Shown: positions 1-5,118, counted from the first letter of the stretch. The stretch is DNA of 5,118 nt from Fidelibacterota bacterium (GCA_947473445.1 CANJEU010000185.1:1-5118); one strand, 5' to 3'. A program made the numbers and translations. The notes: generated by a model not told the origin, from the letters alone.

Positions 1-205
1 CATAACGGTCGAAATCGAACTGAACCGTGTTGCCAACGACGCTGTTGAAGTACTCGAGCGAGTCCGGCGCCGGACCCGACGGCTTCGCAGCCGCAGCCGG
101 CGGCGGGGCAGCGGCCGGAGCCGTGGCTTCCACTTCGGTTTTCTTTGTCGAACATGCCGCGAGAAGCGCCATGACGGCTACTGCGGTTACGAGACGGAGT
201 TTCAT
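1..205 (-). CDS. pal: Pal, peptidoglycan-associated outer-membrane lipoprotein (5' part, runs off the window)
   Basis: Only the first 68 residues are visible; the gene continues past position 1. The ATG at 205-203 opens a lipoprotein signal: basic start (MKLR), hydrophobic stretch at residues 5-15, and lipobox L-A-A-C with the lipidated Cys at residue 18. Residue +2 after Cys is Ser, not Asp, which by the Lol sorting rule known from enterics favours the outer membrane. Residues 27-47 are an Ala/Pro-rich linker, and NTVQFDFDRY at 59-68 matches the start of the OmpA-like peptidoglycan-binding domain. Pal anchors the outer membrane to peptidoglycan and is the outer partner of TolB and TolA. AGGGGA at 219-214 lies 8 nt before the ATG as a ribosome binding site. 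The location directly after tolB is the standard one. The peptidoglycan-binding residues lie outside the window, so the identity rests on lipobox, linker, domain start and context. Confidence 0.92.
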   Translation of the reverse strand, partial: MKLRLVTAVAVMALLAACSTKKTEVEATAPAAAPPPAAAAKPSGPAPDSLEYFNSVVGNTVQFDFDRY

Positions 206-448
206 CTTCTTATTCCCCTAATTTTTTTACGAGGTAGTCCCAGCGCTGATTCGGTGTCTCTTTTACCAGCAACCCGCGCAGACGCAAGGGCCTGCCGGGC
301 CTGATCGGGCTCCTTAGCCCCGGAAATATATAACCTTTTGCCAGTGTTGCAAATGCGCAGCAACGTGCCGCGTGCAGTGCGAAAGGGAGACGGCAGCTAA
401 CCCATAGCTACACGGAATGCAAGAAATTTCGAGTAACTTAGATAAAAA
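206..448 (-). other. tolB-pal intergenic region / pal leader
   Basis: These 243 bp hold no credible reading frame on the minus strand; the only ATG I noticed hits a stop after two codons. Reading toward pal there is an AT-rich stretch after the tolB stop, a promoter-like pair (352-325), and then a GC-rich run with short self-complementary pieces, for example GGGCT-CCTT-AGCCC at 307-320 (5-bp stem, 4-nt loop) and repeated GGCCTG/GGGC words at 288-310. An A7 tract (228-222 on the minus strand) sits just before the pal ribosome binding site. If the promoter is real, pal would have a structured leader of roughly 110 nt. I see no intrinsic terminator after tolB, so read-through from tolB remains possible. 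Confidence 0.5.
325..352 (-). promoter_or_regulatory. Candidate sigma-70 type promoter for pal
   Basis: On the minus strand TTGCAA (352-347, four of six to TTGACA) and TATATT (330-325, five of six to TATAAT) are separated by 16 bp. This is one of the few AT-rich patches in the gap and points at pal about 110 nt downstream. A separate pal promoter would let this abundant lipoprotein be made in excess of the other Tol proteins. This is consensus matching only; alphaproteobacterial promoters are loose, so the support is modest. Confidence 0.35.
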
Positions 449-1786
449 CTAGGGAATTAGAGGGGACCACGCCGGGTCTGAAGCGTCCTGCGGCGTAATG
501 ATTTCTCTTTGGTTATAACCAGTTAGATCGATTGAATAGAGCCGGGTGCGGCCGCCGTTGCGGGCCTGGGCAAAATACATGAGCACACGGCCGTTGGGGG
601 CCCACGTCGGAGATTCGACCAAGAATCCCTGGGCGAGCAACCGTTCGCCCGAGCCATCGGTCCGCATGACGCCGATATAGAAGTTGCCGTCGGTGTTGCC
701 GTAACGGGTGAAGGCTATGAGGTCGCCGCGGGGCGACCAGACCGGGGTGGCATAGCGGCCCTTGTCCTTGGCGAAGCTGATTCGCTTCGCATCGGAACCG
801 TCGGCGTTCATGGTGTAAATCTGCTGACTGCCGCCGCGGTCGGAGGCGAAGGTGATCTTGCTGCCGTCGGGCGACGCGCTCGGTGAGGTGTCAATGGCGG
901 GGTGATCGGTGAGCCGCGCGGTTTTGCGCGTCCGCAGATCCATTTCATAAATTTCGGAGTTGCCGTTCGTCGCCATCGACAACAGCACCTTATTGCCGTC
1001 GGGCGTGAAGCGCGGCGCAAAGGTCATGCCGGGAAAATCACCCATGACTTCCTGACGGCCGGTATCGATGTTGAAGAGATACACCCGCGGCACGTTGCGG
1101 AAGTAGGACATATACGTGATCTCTTGCGCCGTCGGCGAGAAGCGCGGCGTAAGAACAAGGTTTGCGCCATTGGTCAGATAGCGGTTGTTGGCGCCGTCCT
1201 GATCCATGATGGCCAAGCGCTTCACGCGTTCGAGGGCCGGGCCGCTTTCCGCGATATAAACGATGCGCGTATCGAAATAGCCTGTTTCCCCGGTGATGGC
1301 GGTGTAGATGCGGTCGGCGATGAGATGGGCGACACGGCGCCAATTCTCAGGCTGCGTTGTATAGGCCTGCCCTTCCATCTGTTGTCCGCCGAAGACATCC
1401 CACAAACGGAACGCGACGCGCGCCTGACCATTGGGCAAAGGTTCGACAGCGCCTTGCACGAGCGCTTGCGCGGCGAGCGTGCGCCAATCGGCAAAACGCG
1501 GCTGCACGTCGAGCGAGGTGAGATCTTGAAGGAAACCCTTCGGATCGATGGGGCGGAAGAGACCGGAGCGTTCAAGATCGGCGGTGATAACGCTCGATAT
1601 GTCACGGCCCAGCTGTTGAACTTCAGGGCTGGAGCCTGGGAAAACCGTAATCGCGACGGGCATCGGTTCGACGCGGCCGCGGGTAATATCAAGGCGCACT
1701 TGTGCGTTGGCTGCGGACGCAAAAAGGCCCATCAGCGCCGCGACAACGCCTGCCCCAGCAATTTTCCTCAAGTTCATCATGATCAC
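449..1786 (-). CDS. tolB: TolB, periplasmic beta-propeller of the Tol-Pal system
   Basis: The protein has 445 residues, a normal TolB length. Residues 1-28 form a Sec signal peptide (basic N-L-R-K, hydrophobic core at 9-23, cleavage expected after A-N-A at 26-28). The mature N-terminus QVRLDITRG corresponds to the segment known in E. coli as the TolA/Pal-responsive TolB box. Residues 29 to about 165 are the N-terminal domain; from about 170 to the end come repeated propeller blades with SPDG-type turns (SPTA at 217, TPDG at 261, SPDG at 305, SPRG at 351, APNG at 396) and family-typical IYTMNADGSD at 323-332. The C-terminus ASDPAWSPLIP is characteristic. TolB binds Pal, and TolA controls that binding. 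The start is GTG at 1786, chosen because GGAG sits 8 nt upstream; ATGs at 1780 and 1777 would shorten the protein by only 2 or 3 residues. The gene is set off from tolA by 143 bp and from pal by 243 bp. Confidence 0.97.
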   Translation of the reverse strand: MIMMNLRKIAGAGVVAALMGLFASAANAQVRLDITRGRVEPMPVAITVFPGSSPEVQQLGRDISSVITADLERSGLFRPIDPKGFLQDLTSLDVQPRFADWRTLAAQALVQGAVEPLPNGQARVAFRLWDVFGGQQMEGQAYTTQPENWRRVAHLIADRIYTAITGETGYFDTRIVYIAESGPALERVKRLAIMDQDGANNRYLTNGANLVLTPRFSPTAQEITYMSYFRNVPRVYLFNIDTGRQEVMGDFPGMTFAPRFTPDGNKVLLSMATNGNSEIYEMDLRTRKTARLTDHPAIDTSPSASPDGSKITFASDRGGSQQIYTMNADGSDAKRISFAKDKGRYATPVWSPRGDLIAFTRYGNTDGNFYIGVMRTDGSGERLLAQGFLVESPTWAPNGRVLMYFAQARNGGRTRLYSIDLTGYNQREIITPQDASDPAWSPLIP

Positions 1787-1794
1787 GAGTTTAG

Positions 1795-1798
1795 CTCC
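1795..1798 (-). promoter_or_regulatory. Ribosome binding site that favours the GTG start of tolB
   Basis: GGAG on the minus strand ends 8 nt before the GTG at 1786. The same site would be 14 and 17 nt from the two nearby ATG codons (1780, 1777), which is long. The GTG is therefore the better start, though all three are in frame within four codons. Confidence 0.6.
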
Positions 1799-1839
1799 GC
1801 GTAGTTACACTCACCCCGGGTGGGAGAGGATGAAGTTCA

Positions 1840-1868
1840 ATTGTGGCGACGGCGTGTCGCCTTTTCAA
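1840..1868 (-). promoter_or_regulatory. Weak candidate promoter for tolB
   Basis: TTGAAA (1868-1863, five of six to TTGACA) and CACAAT (1845-1840, four of six to TATAAT) lie 17 bp apart on the minus strand, about 50 nt before the tolB start. A separate transcript starting near tolB is known in E. coli, which makes the position plausible, but the -10 match is poor and this could be chance. Confidence 0.25.
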
Positions 1869-1890
1869 GCAAACGTCCCGAAACAAGGAG

Positions 1891-1920
1891 AACCGGCCGG
1901 CCCTGTTCCGGCGGCCGGTT
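1891..1920 (-). terminator. GC-rich hairpin just after tolA: possible attenuator or weak terminator
   Basis: AACCGGCCG (1891-1899) and CGGCCGGTT (1912-1920) form a perfect 9-bp stem with a 12-nt loop; an alternative fold adds three pairs across a one-base bulge. In the transcript it begins 9 nt after the tolA stop codon. The sequence that follows (CTCCTTGTTTCGG) has only a short, broken T run, so full intrinsic termination is unlikely. It may lower read-through into tolB or protect the 3' end of tolQRA mRNA. The hairpin itself is plain to see; its role is inference. Confidence 0.4.
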
Positions 1921-1929
1921 GCATCAAGG

Positions 1930-2739
1930 TTAGTTAATGCGGCCCTGGGGCGAAAAGTTTAGGACCATTTCTTTGAAGGTCGCGTAGTTCGCCGCCGAGA
2001 TCATGGGGATCTTGCCGCAGCCCAGGATCGCGTTGCGGCCGGTATTGGTGAAATTGCGGAACTGGCTGTCGACCAAATACCGCGCCATGTCGACGATTTC
2101 GAGTTTCTGGACCGACCCGTCCGGATTGATGAAGACGCGGATCTCCGCGCTCATATCTTCAACGCCTTCTTGTCCGGGATCGATACGCCAGCAGCTTTCG
2201 ATATGCGCGATGATGGCCGCGCGCTCGGTCATCGAGGCCCGGTCGGAAATATTGGGCGCCATATTTTGCGCTGTATCCTGCACCTTACTTTCGGCCTGCG
2301 GCTTCGGTTTCGGCGCGGTCTTCTGCATATCCTTCAGAAGACTTTCCAACATCGCGACATCGCGCTTTTTCGTATCCGGCGGCGTCGGCTTACGCGGCGG
2401 CGGCTTCACGATCGGAACGTCGGGTTTTTTCTTTTCCTCGATCGGCGCCGGCTTTTCCGGCGGCGGCGGCATGGCATCCGAGGATGGCGCTTCAACGACC
2501 TGTGGCTCGGGCGTCGGCGCCACCGGCTCGGGTTCCTTGATTGGCTCGGGCGTCGGCGGAGGTGGCGCCGCGGAGATCTCATCGATCACCGGAATCTCCA
2601 TCCTCACCATCGGCTCTTGGATGACGTCGCGCTTCATAAAAGGAATGCTCACGTACGCCGCACCGACGATGGCGGCGTGCAGCAGTACTGAGAAGATCAG
2701 ACCTGTATTGGGTGTATCGCGCAGCATTCCGACCGACAC
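1930..2739 (-). CDS. tolA: TolA, inner-membrane protein linking TolQR to TolB and Pal
   Basis: The 269-residue protein has three parts. Residues 1-12 are cytoplasmic and 13-34 form a single membrane anchor containing S17-x-x-x-H21, the same SxxxH spacing that E. coli TolA uses to engage TolQR. Residues 58-165 are a Pro/Lys/Glu-rich linker expected to cross the periplasm. Residues 168-269 are a compact alpha/beta C-terminal domain (TERAAIIAHIESCW at 171-184, INPDGSV at 204-210) of the TolA/TonB kind. C183 and C241 are the only cysteines, so a disulphide is likely. E. coli TolA is about 420 residues with a long helical middle; the short proline-rich form resembles TonB. The tolR/tolB neighbours decide for TolA. 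The start is GTG at 2739, 20 nt after tolR; AGG lies 7 nt and GGGGA 11 nt upstream. The in-frame ATG at 2727 has no well-placed site. Confidence 0.9.
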   Translation of the reverse strand: MSVGMLRDTPNTGLIFSVLLHAAIVGAAYVSIPFMKRDVIQEPMVRMEIPVIDEISAAPPPPTPEPIKEPEPVAPTPEPQVVEAPSSDAMPPPPEKPAPIEEKKKPDVPIVKPPPRKPTPPDTKKRDVAMLESLLKDMQKTAPKPKPQAESKVQDTAQNMAPNISDRASMTERAAIIAHIESCWRIDPGQEGVEDMSAEIRVFINPDGSVQKLEIVDMARYLVDSQFRNFTNTGRNAILGCGKIPMISAANYATFKEMVLNFSPQGRIN

Positions 2740-2746
2740 TTCGAGA

Positions 2747-2755
2747 CCTATCCCC
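2747..2755 (-). promoter_or_regulatory. Ribosome binding site that favours the GTG start of tolA
   Basis: On the minus strand the purine-rich GGGGATAGG lies in the tolR-tolA gap. Its AGG ends 7 nt before the GTG at 2739, while the ATG four codons further in is preceded only by a CGGA that abuts it. The GTG is therefore the better start. Confidence 0.5.
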
Positions 2756-2759
2756 TACC

Positions 2760-3221
2760 TTACCGTGCGGGCTTAGCGGGATTTCTTGGCCTTTCTGTGA
2801 CGAAAGCGACTTGCGTGATGCCCGCCCCCGTCACTTCCGCCATGACTTTCATCATCTGACCGTAAGAAATTTCGGCATCCCCGCGCACGTAAACGCGCAC
2901 GTCGGGATTGCTCTCTCGGATGGCCGTCAATTGAGCACTCAAGGCGTCGAATTCGATGCCAGTCTTCTCGTTCAGCGTCAGAGTCCCGTCTTTCTGAACC
3001 GTCAGCGTGAGCGGTTGATTGTCTTGCGGCAACGACTTCGAGGCGTTGGTCTGCGGGAGGTTGACGTCAACCCCCTTCGTCAGCAGCGGCGCAGTGATGA
3101 TGAAGATCACAAGCAGGACGAGCATCACGTCCACCATCGGCGTCACGTTGATCTCGGCCACCGGAGCGAACGAACGCCGGCTGGTCTTAACGCCGGAAGA
3201 TGGTTTGATAAAAACCGCCAT
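2760..3221 (-). CDS. tolR: TolR, ExbD-family subunit of the TolQR proton channel
   Basis: The 153-residue protein has a short cytoplasmic N-terminus, one membrane helix at about residues 28-47, and a periplasmic domain that in this family dimerises and contacts peptidoglycan. The segment EINVTPMVDVMLVLLVIF (23-40) is the ExbD/TolR signature. D31 inside the membrane helix is the equivalent of E. coli TolR D23, the proton-carrying residue needed for motor function. Later stretches typical of the family are LTLTVQKDG (71-79) and the VRVYVRGDAEISYGQ region (108-122). The ATG at 3221 is preceded by GGAG (3232-3229) at 7-nt spacing. That site lies in the 12-bp gap after the tolQ stop, so the same ribosomes probably continue from tolQ. 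ExbD is the main alternative, but tolQ, tolA and tolB next to it make TolR nearly certain. Confidence 0.96.
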   Translation of the reverse strand: MAVFIKPSSGVKTSRRSFAPVAEINVTPMVDVMLVLLVIFIITAPLLTKGVDVNLPQTNASKSLPQDNQPLTLTVQKDGTLTLNEKTGIEFDALSAQLTAIRESNPDVRVYVRGDAEISYGQMMKVMAEVTGAGITQVAFVTERPRNPAKPAR

Positions 3222-3233
3222 GAGAGTGCTCCG

Positions 3234-3950
3234 TTATTTCACGTCCAATTGACGGGACAGGATCGCGCCGAACTCACCGGCGAAGTTCTCGAGCCGTAAG
3301 GCATAGCGCGAAAGGTCGCTGGAGATCTTGTTGTAGAACACGACGGCCGGAATCGCGGCCACGAGGCCGAGGGCGGTCGCGAACAGTGCTTCGGCGATGC
3401 CAGGCGCGACGGTTGCAAGGCTCGTGTCGGACGACGCTCCGATAGCGGTGAAGGTGTTCATGATGCCCCAGACGGTTCCGAACAGGCCGAGGAACGGCGC
3501 GACCGAGCCAGTGGACGCAAGGAAGATCATGCGGCGATGGAGATGATCCATCTCGCGCTCAAGGCTGATTTTCATCACGCGGTCGATCCGCTCGCCAAGC
3601 AGGGCCGAACCGGAAGCGGACGCCGGCGGCGTGCCGCCCTTGCCCGCCGAGCGGCGCCATTCGCGCATAGCGGCGGTGAAGATGGTGGCCATCGGTTCGC
3701 GCGGGCGCTGGCCAACGCGCTCGAACAGATCCTCGAGCGACTGGCCGGACCAGAATTTCTCTTCGAACTGTTCGGCCTGTTTGAACAAGGACCGCAGGCG
3801 GAACACCTTGTCGAAGATGATCGCCCAACTCCAGAGCGACATCAGGATGAGAAGGACGACAACGGCCTTCACCACAAGGTCCGCCTGCAGGAACAAGGCC
3901 CAGGCCGACATATTCACCACGGGAGCCGCTGCTATAGCCGCACTTTCCAT
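3234..3950 (-). CDS. tolQ: TolQ, ExbB/MotA-family subunit of the TolQR proton channel
   Basis: The 238-residue protein matches the family length. It has three membrane helices: about 24-46, about 142-167, and about 178-206, with a large cytoplasmic segment between the first and second and a cytoplasmic tail. The core motifs are unmistakable: APFLGLFGTVWGIMNTF at 151-167 and TVAPGIAEALFATALGLVAA at 180-199. TolQ forms a pentamer around a TolR dimer and uses the proton gradient to move TolA. The ATG at 3950 is preceded by AGGTGA (3960-3955) at close spacing of 4-5 nt. It heads the tight tolQRA unit (12 bp to tolR). Upstream lies the 160-bp gap with the composite palindrome, whose nearer edge is about 30 bp from this start codon and could affect its translation or transcription. 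ExbB is the alternative name for the fold; context gives TolQ. Confidence 0.97.
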   Translation of the reverse strand: MESAAIAAAPVVNMSAWALFLQADLVVKAVVVLLILMSLWSWAIIFDKVFRLRSLFKQAEQFEEKFWSGQSLEDLFERVGQRPREPMATIFTAAMREWRRSAGKGGTPPASASGSALLGERIDRVMKISLEREMDHLHRRMIFLASTGSVAPFLGLFGTVWGIMNTFTAIGASSDTSLATVAPGIAEALFATALGLVAAIPAVVFYNKISSDLSRYALRLENFAGEFGAILSRQLDVK

Positions 3951-3981
3951 TCGTTCACCTATTCAAATCACATTTCCAGTT

Positions 3982-4088
3982 CCTCCCCCTGAAAGGGGGA
4001 GGCTAGGAGGGGGTCGTTTTTTGTTTGCTAGCAACGAACAAAAAAACAGAAAACGACCCCTCCCTAACCCTCCCCTTTCAGGGGAGGG
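3982..4088. repeat. REPIN-like composite palindrome: two inverted REP-like units
   Basis: Two units face each other around a central 10-bp palindrome TTGCTAGCAA (4025-4034). Each unit has its own hairpin: CCTCCCCC-TGAAA-GGGGGAGG at 3982-4002 and CCCTCCCC-TTTCA-GGGGAGGG at 4068-4088, both perfect 8-bp stems with 5-nt loops. Inside each hairpin comes a G-rich (C-rich) tail ending in TCG (CGA). Aligning 3982-4022, reverse-complemented, to 4048-4088 gives 33 identities in 41 positions, so the whole element can also fold into one long imperfect stem. Size (107 bp) and build match REPINs, the paired REP elements moved in trans by RAYT transposases. No transposase is in the window and no target duplication is evident. 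The element lies wholly between the ybgC stop and tolQ start, avoiding both genes. That it is a multi-copy genomic repeat is inference from structure. Confidence 0.8.
4057..4075 (-). other. G-quadruplex motif on the coding strand
   Basis: The minus strand reads GGGGAGGGTTAGGGAGGGG: four runs of at least three G with loops of 1, 3 and 1 nt, a canonical three-tetrad quadruplex motif. It would be present in ybgC-tolQ read-through mRNA as well as in the DNA. It shares bases with the 4068-4088 hairpin, so the two folds exclude one another. The sister unit at 3995-4013 has the corresponding shape on the plus strand but only two-G inner runs. Confidence 0.6.
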
Positions 4089-4110
4089 CAAAAAAACCGA
4101 CGCTTCCATA

Positions 4111-4563
4111 TCAAACTTCGCTGACAAATGCTTCGAACTTGGCGCGCAAATCTTTCGGCAGCGGGGTTGCCTTACTGCTCGCCAGGTCCATGCACGCCAC
4201 ATCTACATTGAAATGGACAATCTCTTCTTCATTCCGACGCACCGTCTGCCGTAACGAAACCGACGCACGGCCGATCTTAATGAGCGCGGTCTCAACCGTC
4301 AGACTGTCGTCCAGCCGCGCGGGGCGACGCCAGGCGACATCACCTCTTACGACAACGAAAACGAGATTATCATTCTTCTGGATCTGGCTGAGTTCGATGC
4401 CGATGGCGCGCAGCATCTCGGTCCGGCCGCGCTCACAAAAGTTTAGGTAGTTTGAATGATAGACGACGCCTCCGGCATCGGTGTCCTCGTAGTAGACCCG
4501 CACCGGGAGAATGTGGAGACGACCGCGGAGTTCGCCGCCGAGCGAGAGAGCCGCAGCGGTCAT
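4111..4563 (-). CDS. ybgC: YbgC, Tol-Pal associated acyl-CoA thioesterase (hot-dog fold)
   Basis: The 150-residue protein is a single 4HBT hot-dog domain, slightly longer than E. coli YbgC (about 134) through an N-terminal extension of some 11 residues. The signature VRVYYEDTDAGGVVYHSNYL at 21-40 is diagnostic; D29 corresponds to the catalytic Asp18 of the E. coli/H. influenzae enzymes, and FCERGRTEML (42-51) follows as expected. Family members hydrolyse acyl-CoA thioesters in the cytoplasm and have been linked to phospholipid metabolism; why the gene travels with tol genes is not settled. Its ATG overlaps the ruvB stop (ATGA, 4563-4560), so translation is probably coupled; only a weak GGGA precedes it. 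A 160-bp gap with a REPIN-like element separates it from tolQ. Confidence 0.95.
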   Translation of the reverse strand: MTAAALSLGGELRGRLHILPVRVYYEDTDAGGVVYHSNYLNFCERGRTEMLRAIGIELSQIQKNDNLVFVVVRGDVAWRRPARLDDSLTVETALIKIGRASVSLRQTVRRNEEEIVHFNVDVACMDLASSKATPLPKDLRAKFEAFVSEV

Positions 4564-5118
4564 GACGCATCATCCCGGCCGAGAAGGTCGAATTGCGCGG
4601 CTTCGCGGCGCGGCGGCGTGAGGCCAAGCTGGCGATAGCCTTGTTCGGAGACCATGCGGCCGCGGGGCGTGCGCTGAATCAGACCCTGCTGGATCAAGAA
4701 CGGTTCGATGACGTCTTCAAGGGTGTCGCGTTCTTCGGCGAGCGCGGCCGCGAGCGTCTCGACGCCGACCGGACCGCCCGCGTAGTGCTCGGCAATACAG
4801 CGCAAGTAACGGCGGTCCATGGCATCAAGGCCAAGCGCGTCCACATCAAGACGCTTGAGGGCTTTGTCGGCGACAGCCGCATCGATCGTGGCGACGCCGT
4901 CGACGGAGGCAAAATCGCGCACGCGCTTGAGAAGGCGGCCGGCGACACGCGGCGTTCCGCGCGAGCGCTTAGCGACTTCCATGGCGCCGTCCTCGGTTAT
5001 GCTGACCCCAAGGACGCGCGCGCCGCGGCTGACGATTTCGACCAATTCGGCCGAATTGTAAAATTCGAGGCGCAGCGGGATACCGAAGCGATCGCGCAGC
5101 GGGGTGGTAAGGAGCCCC
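4560..5118 (-). CDS. ruvB: RuvB, Holliday-junction branch-migration ATPase (3' part, begins outside the window)
   Basis: The frame is open to the right edge, so these are the last 185 residues of a protein usually about 340 long; the Walker A and B motifs lie outside. The visible part begins LLTTPLRDRFGIPLRLEFY, the end of the AAA+ large domain. SRGTPRVAGRLLKRVRDFA (about visible residues 52-70) carries the sensor-2 arginine in GTPR. A helical stretch leads to the C-terminal winged-helix domain (LGLDAMDRRYL, then EPFLIQQGLIQRTPRGR), which binds DNA. The TTG at 5045 is an internal Leu codon, not a start. RuvB hexamers drive branch migration with RuvA and RuvC in the cytoplasm. The stop TGA overlaps the ybgC start. 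A ruvB-ybgC-tol order is known in other proteobacteria, for example Pseudomonas, so the linkage is not new. Confidence 0.97.
   Translation of the reverse strand, partial: GLLTTPLRDRFGIPLRLEFYNSAELVEIVSRGARVLGVSITEDGAMEVAKRSRGTPRVAGRLLKRVRDFASVDGVATIDAAVADKALKRLDVDALGLDAMDRRYLRCIAEHYAGGPVGVETLAAALAEERDTLEDVIEPFLIQQGLIQRTPRGRMVSEQGYRQLGLTPPRREAAQFDLLGRDDAS

Noticed and set aside
902..1804. 300-codon plus-strand open frame opposite tolB
   Set aside because: It lies antisense to a certain tolB, resembles no family I recognise, and is the usual by-product of high-GC codon use. The same applies to shorter frames in this stretch.
1811..1835. CACCCCGGGTGGGAGAGG stretch before tolB as a decayed REP element
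   Set aside because: It has a short imperfect palindrome and a purine-rich flank but no second arm, and it does not align convincingly with the units at 3982-4088. Likely chance in GC-rich DNA.
2003..2776. 257-codon plus-strand open frame opposite tolA
   Set aside because: Its Gly/Ser-rich protein mirrors the proline-rich linker codons of tolA on the other strand; there is no independent support.
1930..3950. ExbB-ExbD-TonB uptake motor instead of TolQ-TolR-TolA
   Set aside because: The proteins are related and TolA looks TonB-like, but ybgC upstream and tolB-pal downstream, and the TolQ-like GLFGTVWGIM and VAPGIAEAL segments, fit Tol.
4040..4088. Intrinsic terminator for ybgC formed by the 4068-4088 hairpin
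   Set aside because: On the minus strand the T-rich stretch begins about 14 nt after the stem, not directly after it, and the same T/A runs belong to the inverted repeat. Partial termination is not excluded, but the standard form is absent.
3963..4202. Small frames across the ybgC-tolQ gap on either strand
   Set aside because: They run through the composite palindrome and the end of ybgC; the translated repeat is low in complexity and unlike a protein.
1..5118. A new defence, secretion or biosynthetic system
   Set aside because: Each sizeable frame on the minus strand is assigned to a known family in a known gene order, and no cargo gene, transposase, tRNA or CRISPR-like array is present.

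Overview
The window carries one run of genes, all on the minus strand. In transcription order (right to left) they are ruvB (3' part only), ybgC, tolQ, tolR, tolA, tolB and pal (5' part only). This is the Tol-Pal trans-envelope machinery of a Gram-negative bacterium, preceded by the end of the Holliday-junction helicase gene. The ruvB-ybgC-tolQRAB-pal order, the high GC content, and the short proline-rich TolA instead of the long Ala/Lys/Glu helix of enteric TolA point to a proteobacterium, most likely an alphaproteobacterium. I cannot place it more narrowly from sequence alone.

Layout from right to left: 5118-4560 is the C-terminal half of RuvB. Its stop codon overlaps the ybgC start in an ATGA. 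YbgC (hot-dog thioesterase) ends at 4111. A 160-bp gap, 4110-3951, holds a striking 107-bp composite palindrome (3982-4088): two inverted REP-like units around a TTGCTAGCAA centre, one with a canonical G-quadruplex motif on the coding strand. tolQ (3950-3234), tolR (3221-2760) and tolA (2739-1930) follow with gaps of 12 and 20 bp, so they look like one transcription and translation unit. A 143-bp gap with a strong GC hairpin and a weak candidate promoter separates tolA from tolB (1786-449). A 243-bp gap, with a better candidate promoter and a GC-rich leader, separates tolB from pal (205 to beyond position 1).

TolQ and TolR form the proton-driven inner-membrane motor that energises TolA. TolA spans the periplasm and contacts TolB and Pal, the latter anchored in the outer membrane and bound to peptidoglycan. 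Together they keep the envelope intact and draw the outer membrane inward at division. YbgC is a habitual cluster member with a supporting, less settled role. The three larger gaps suggest at least two internal control points (before tolB and before pal).

I found no previously undescribed multi-gene system: every sizeable gene belongs to a known family. The least ordinary feature is the composite palindrome between ybgC and tolQ. Its two units differ by coordinated changes that preserve both the hairpin and a purine mirror symmetry.
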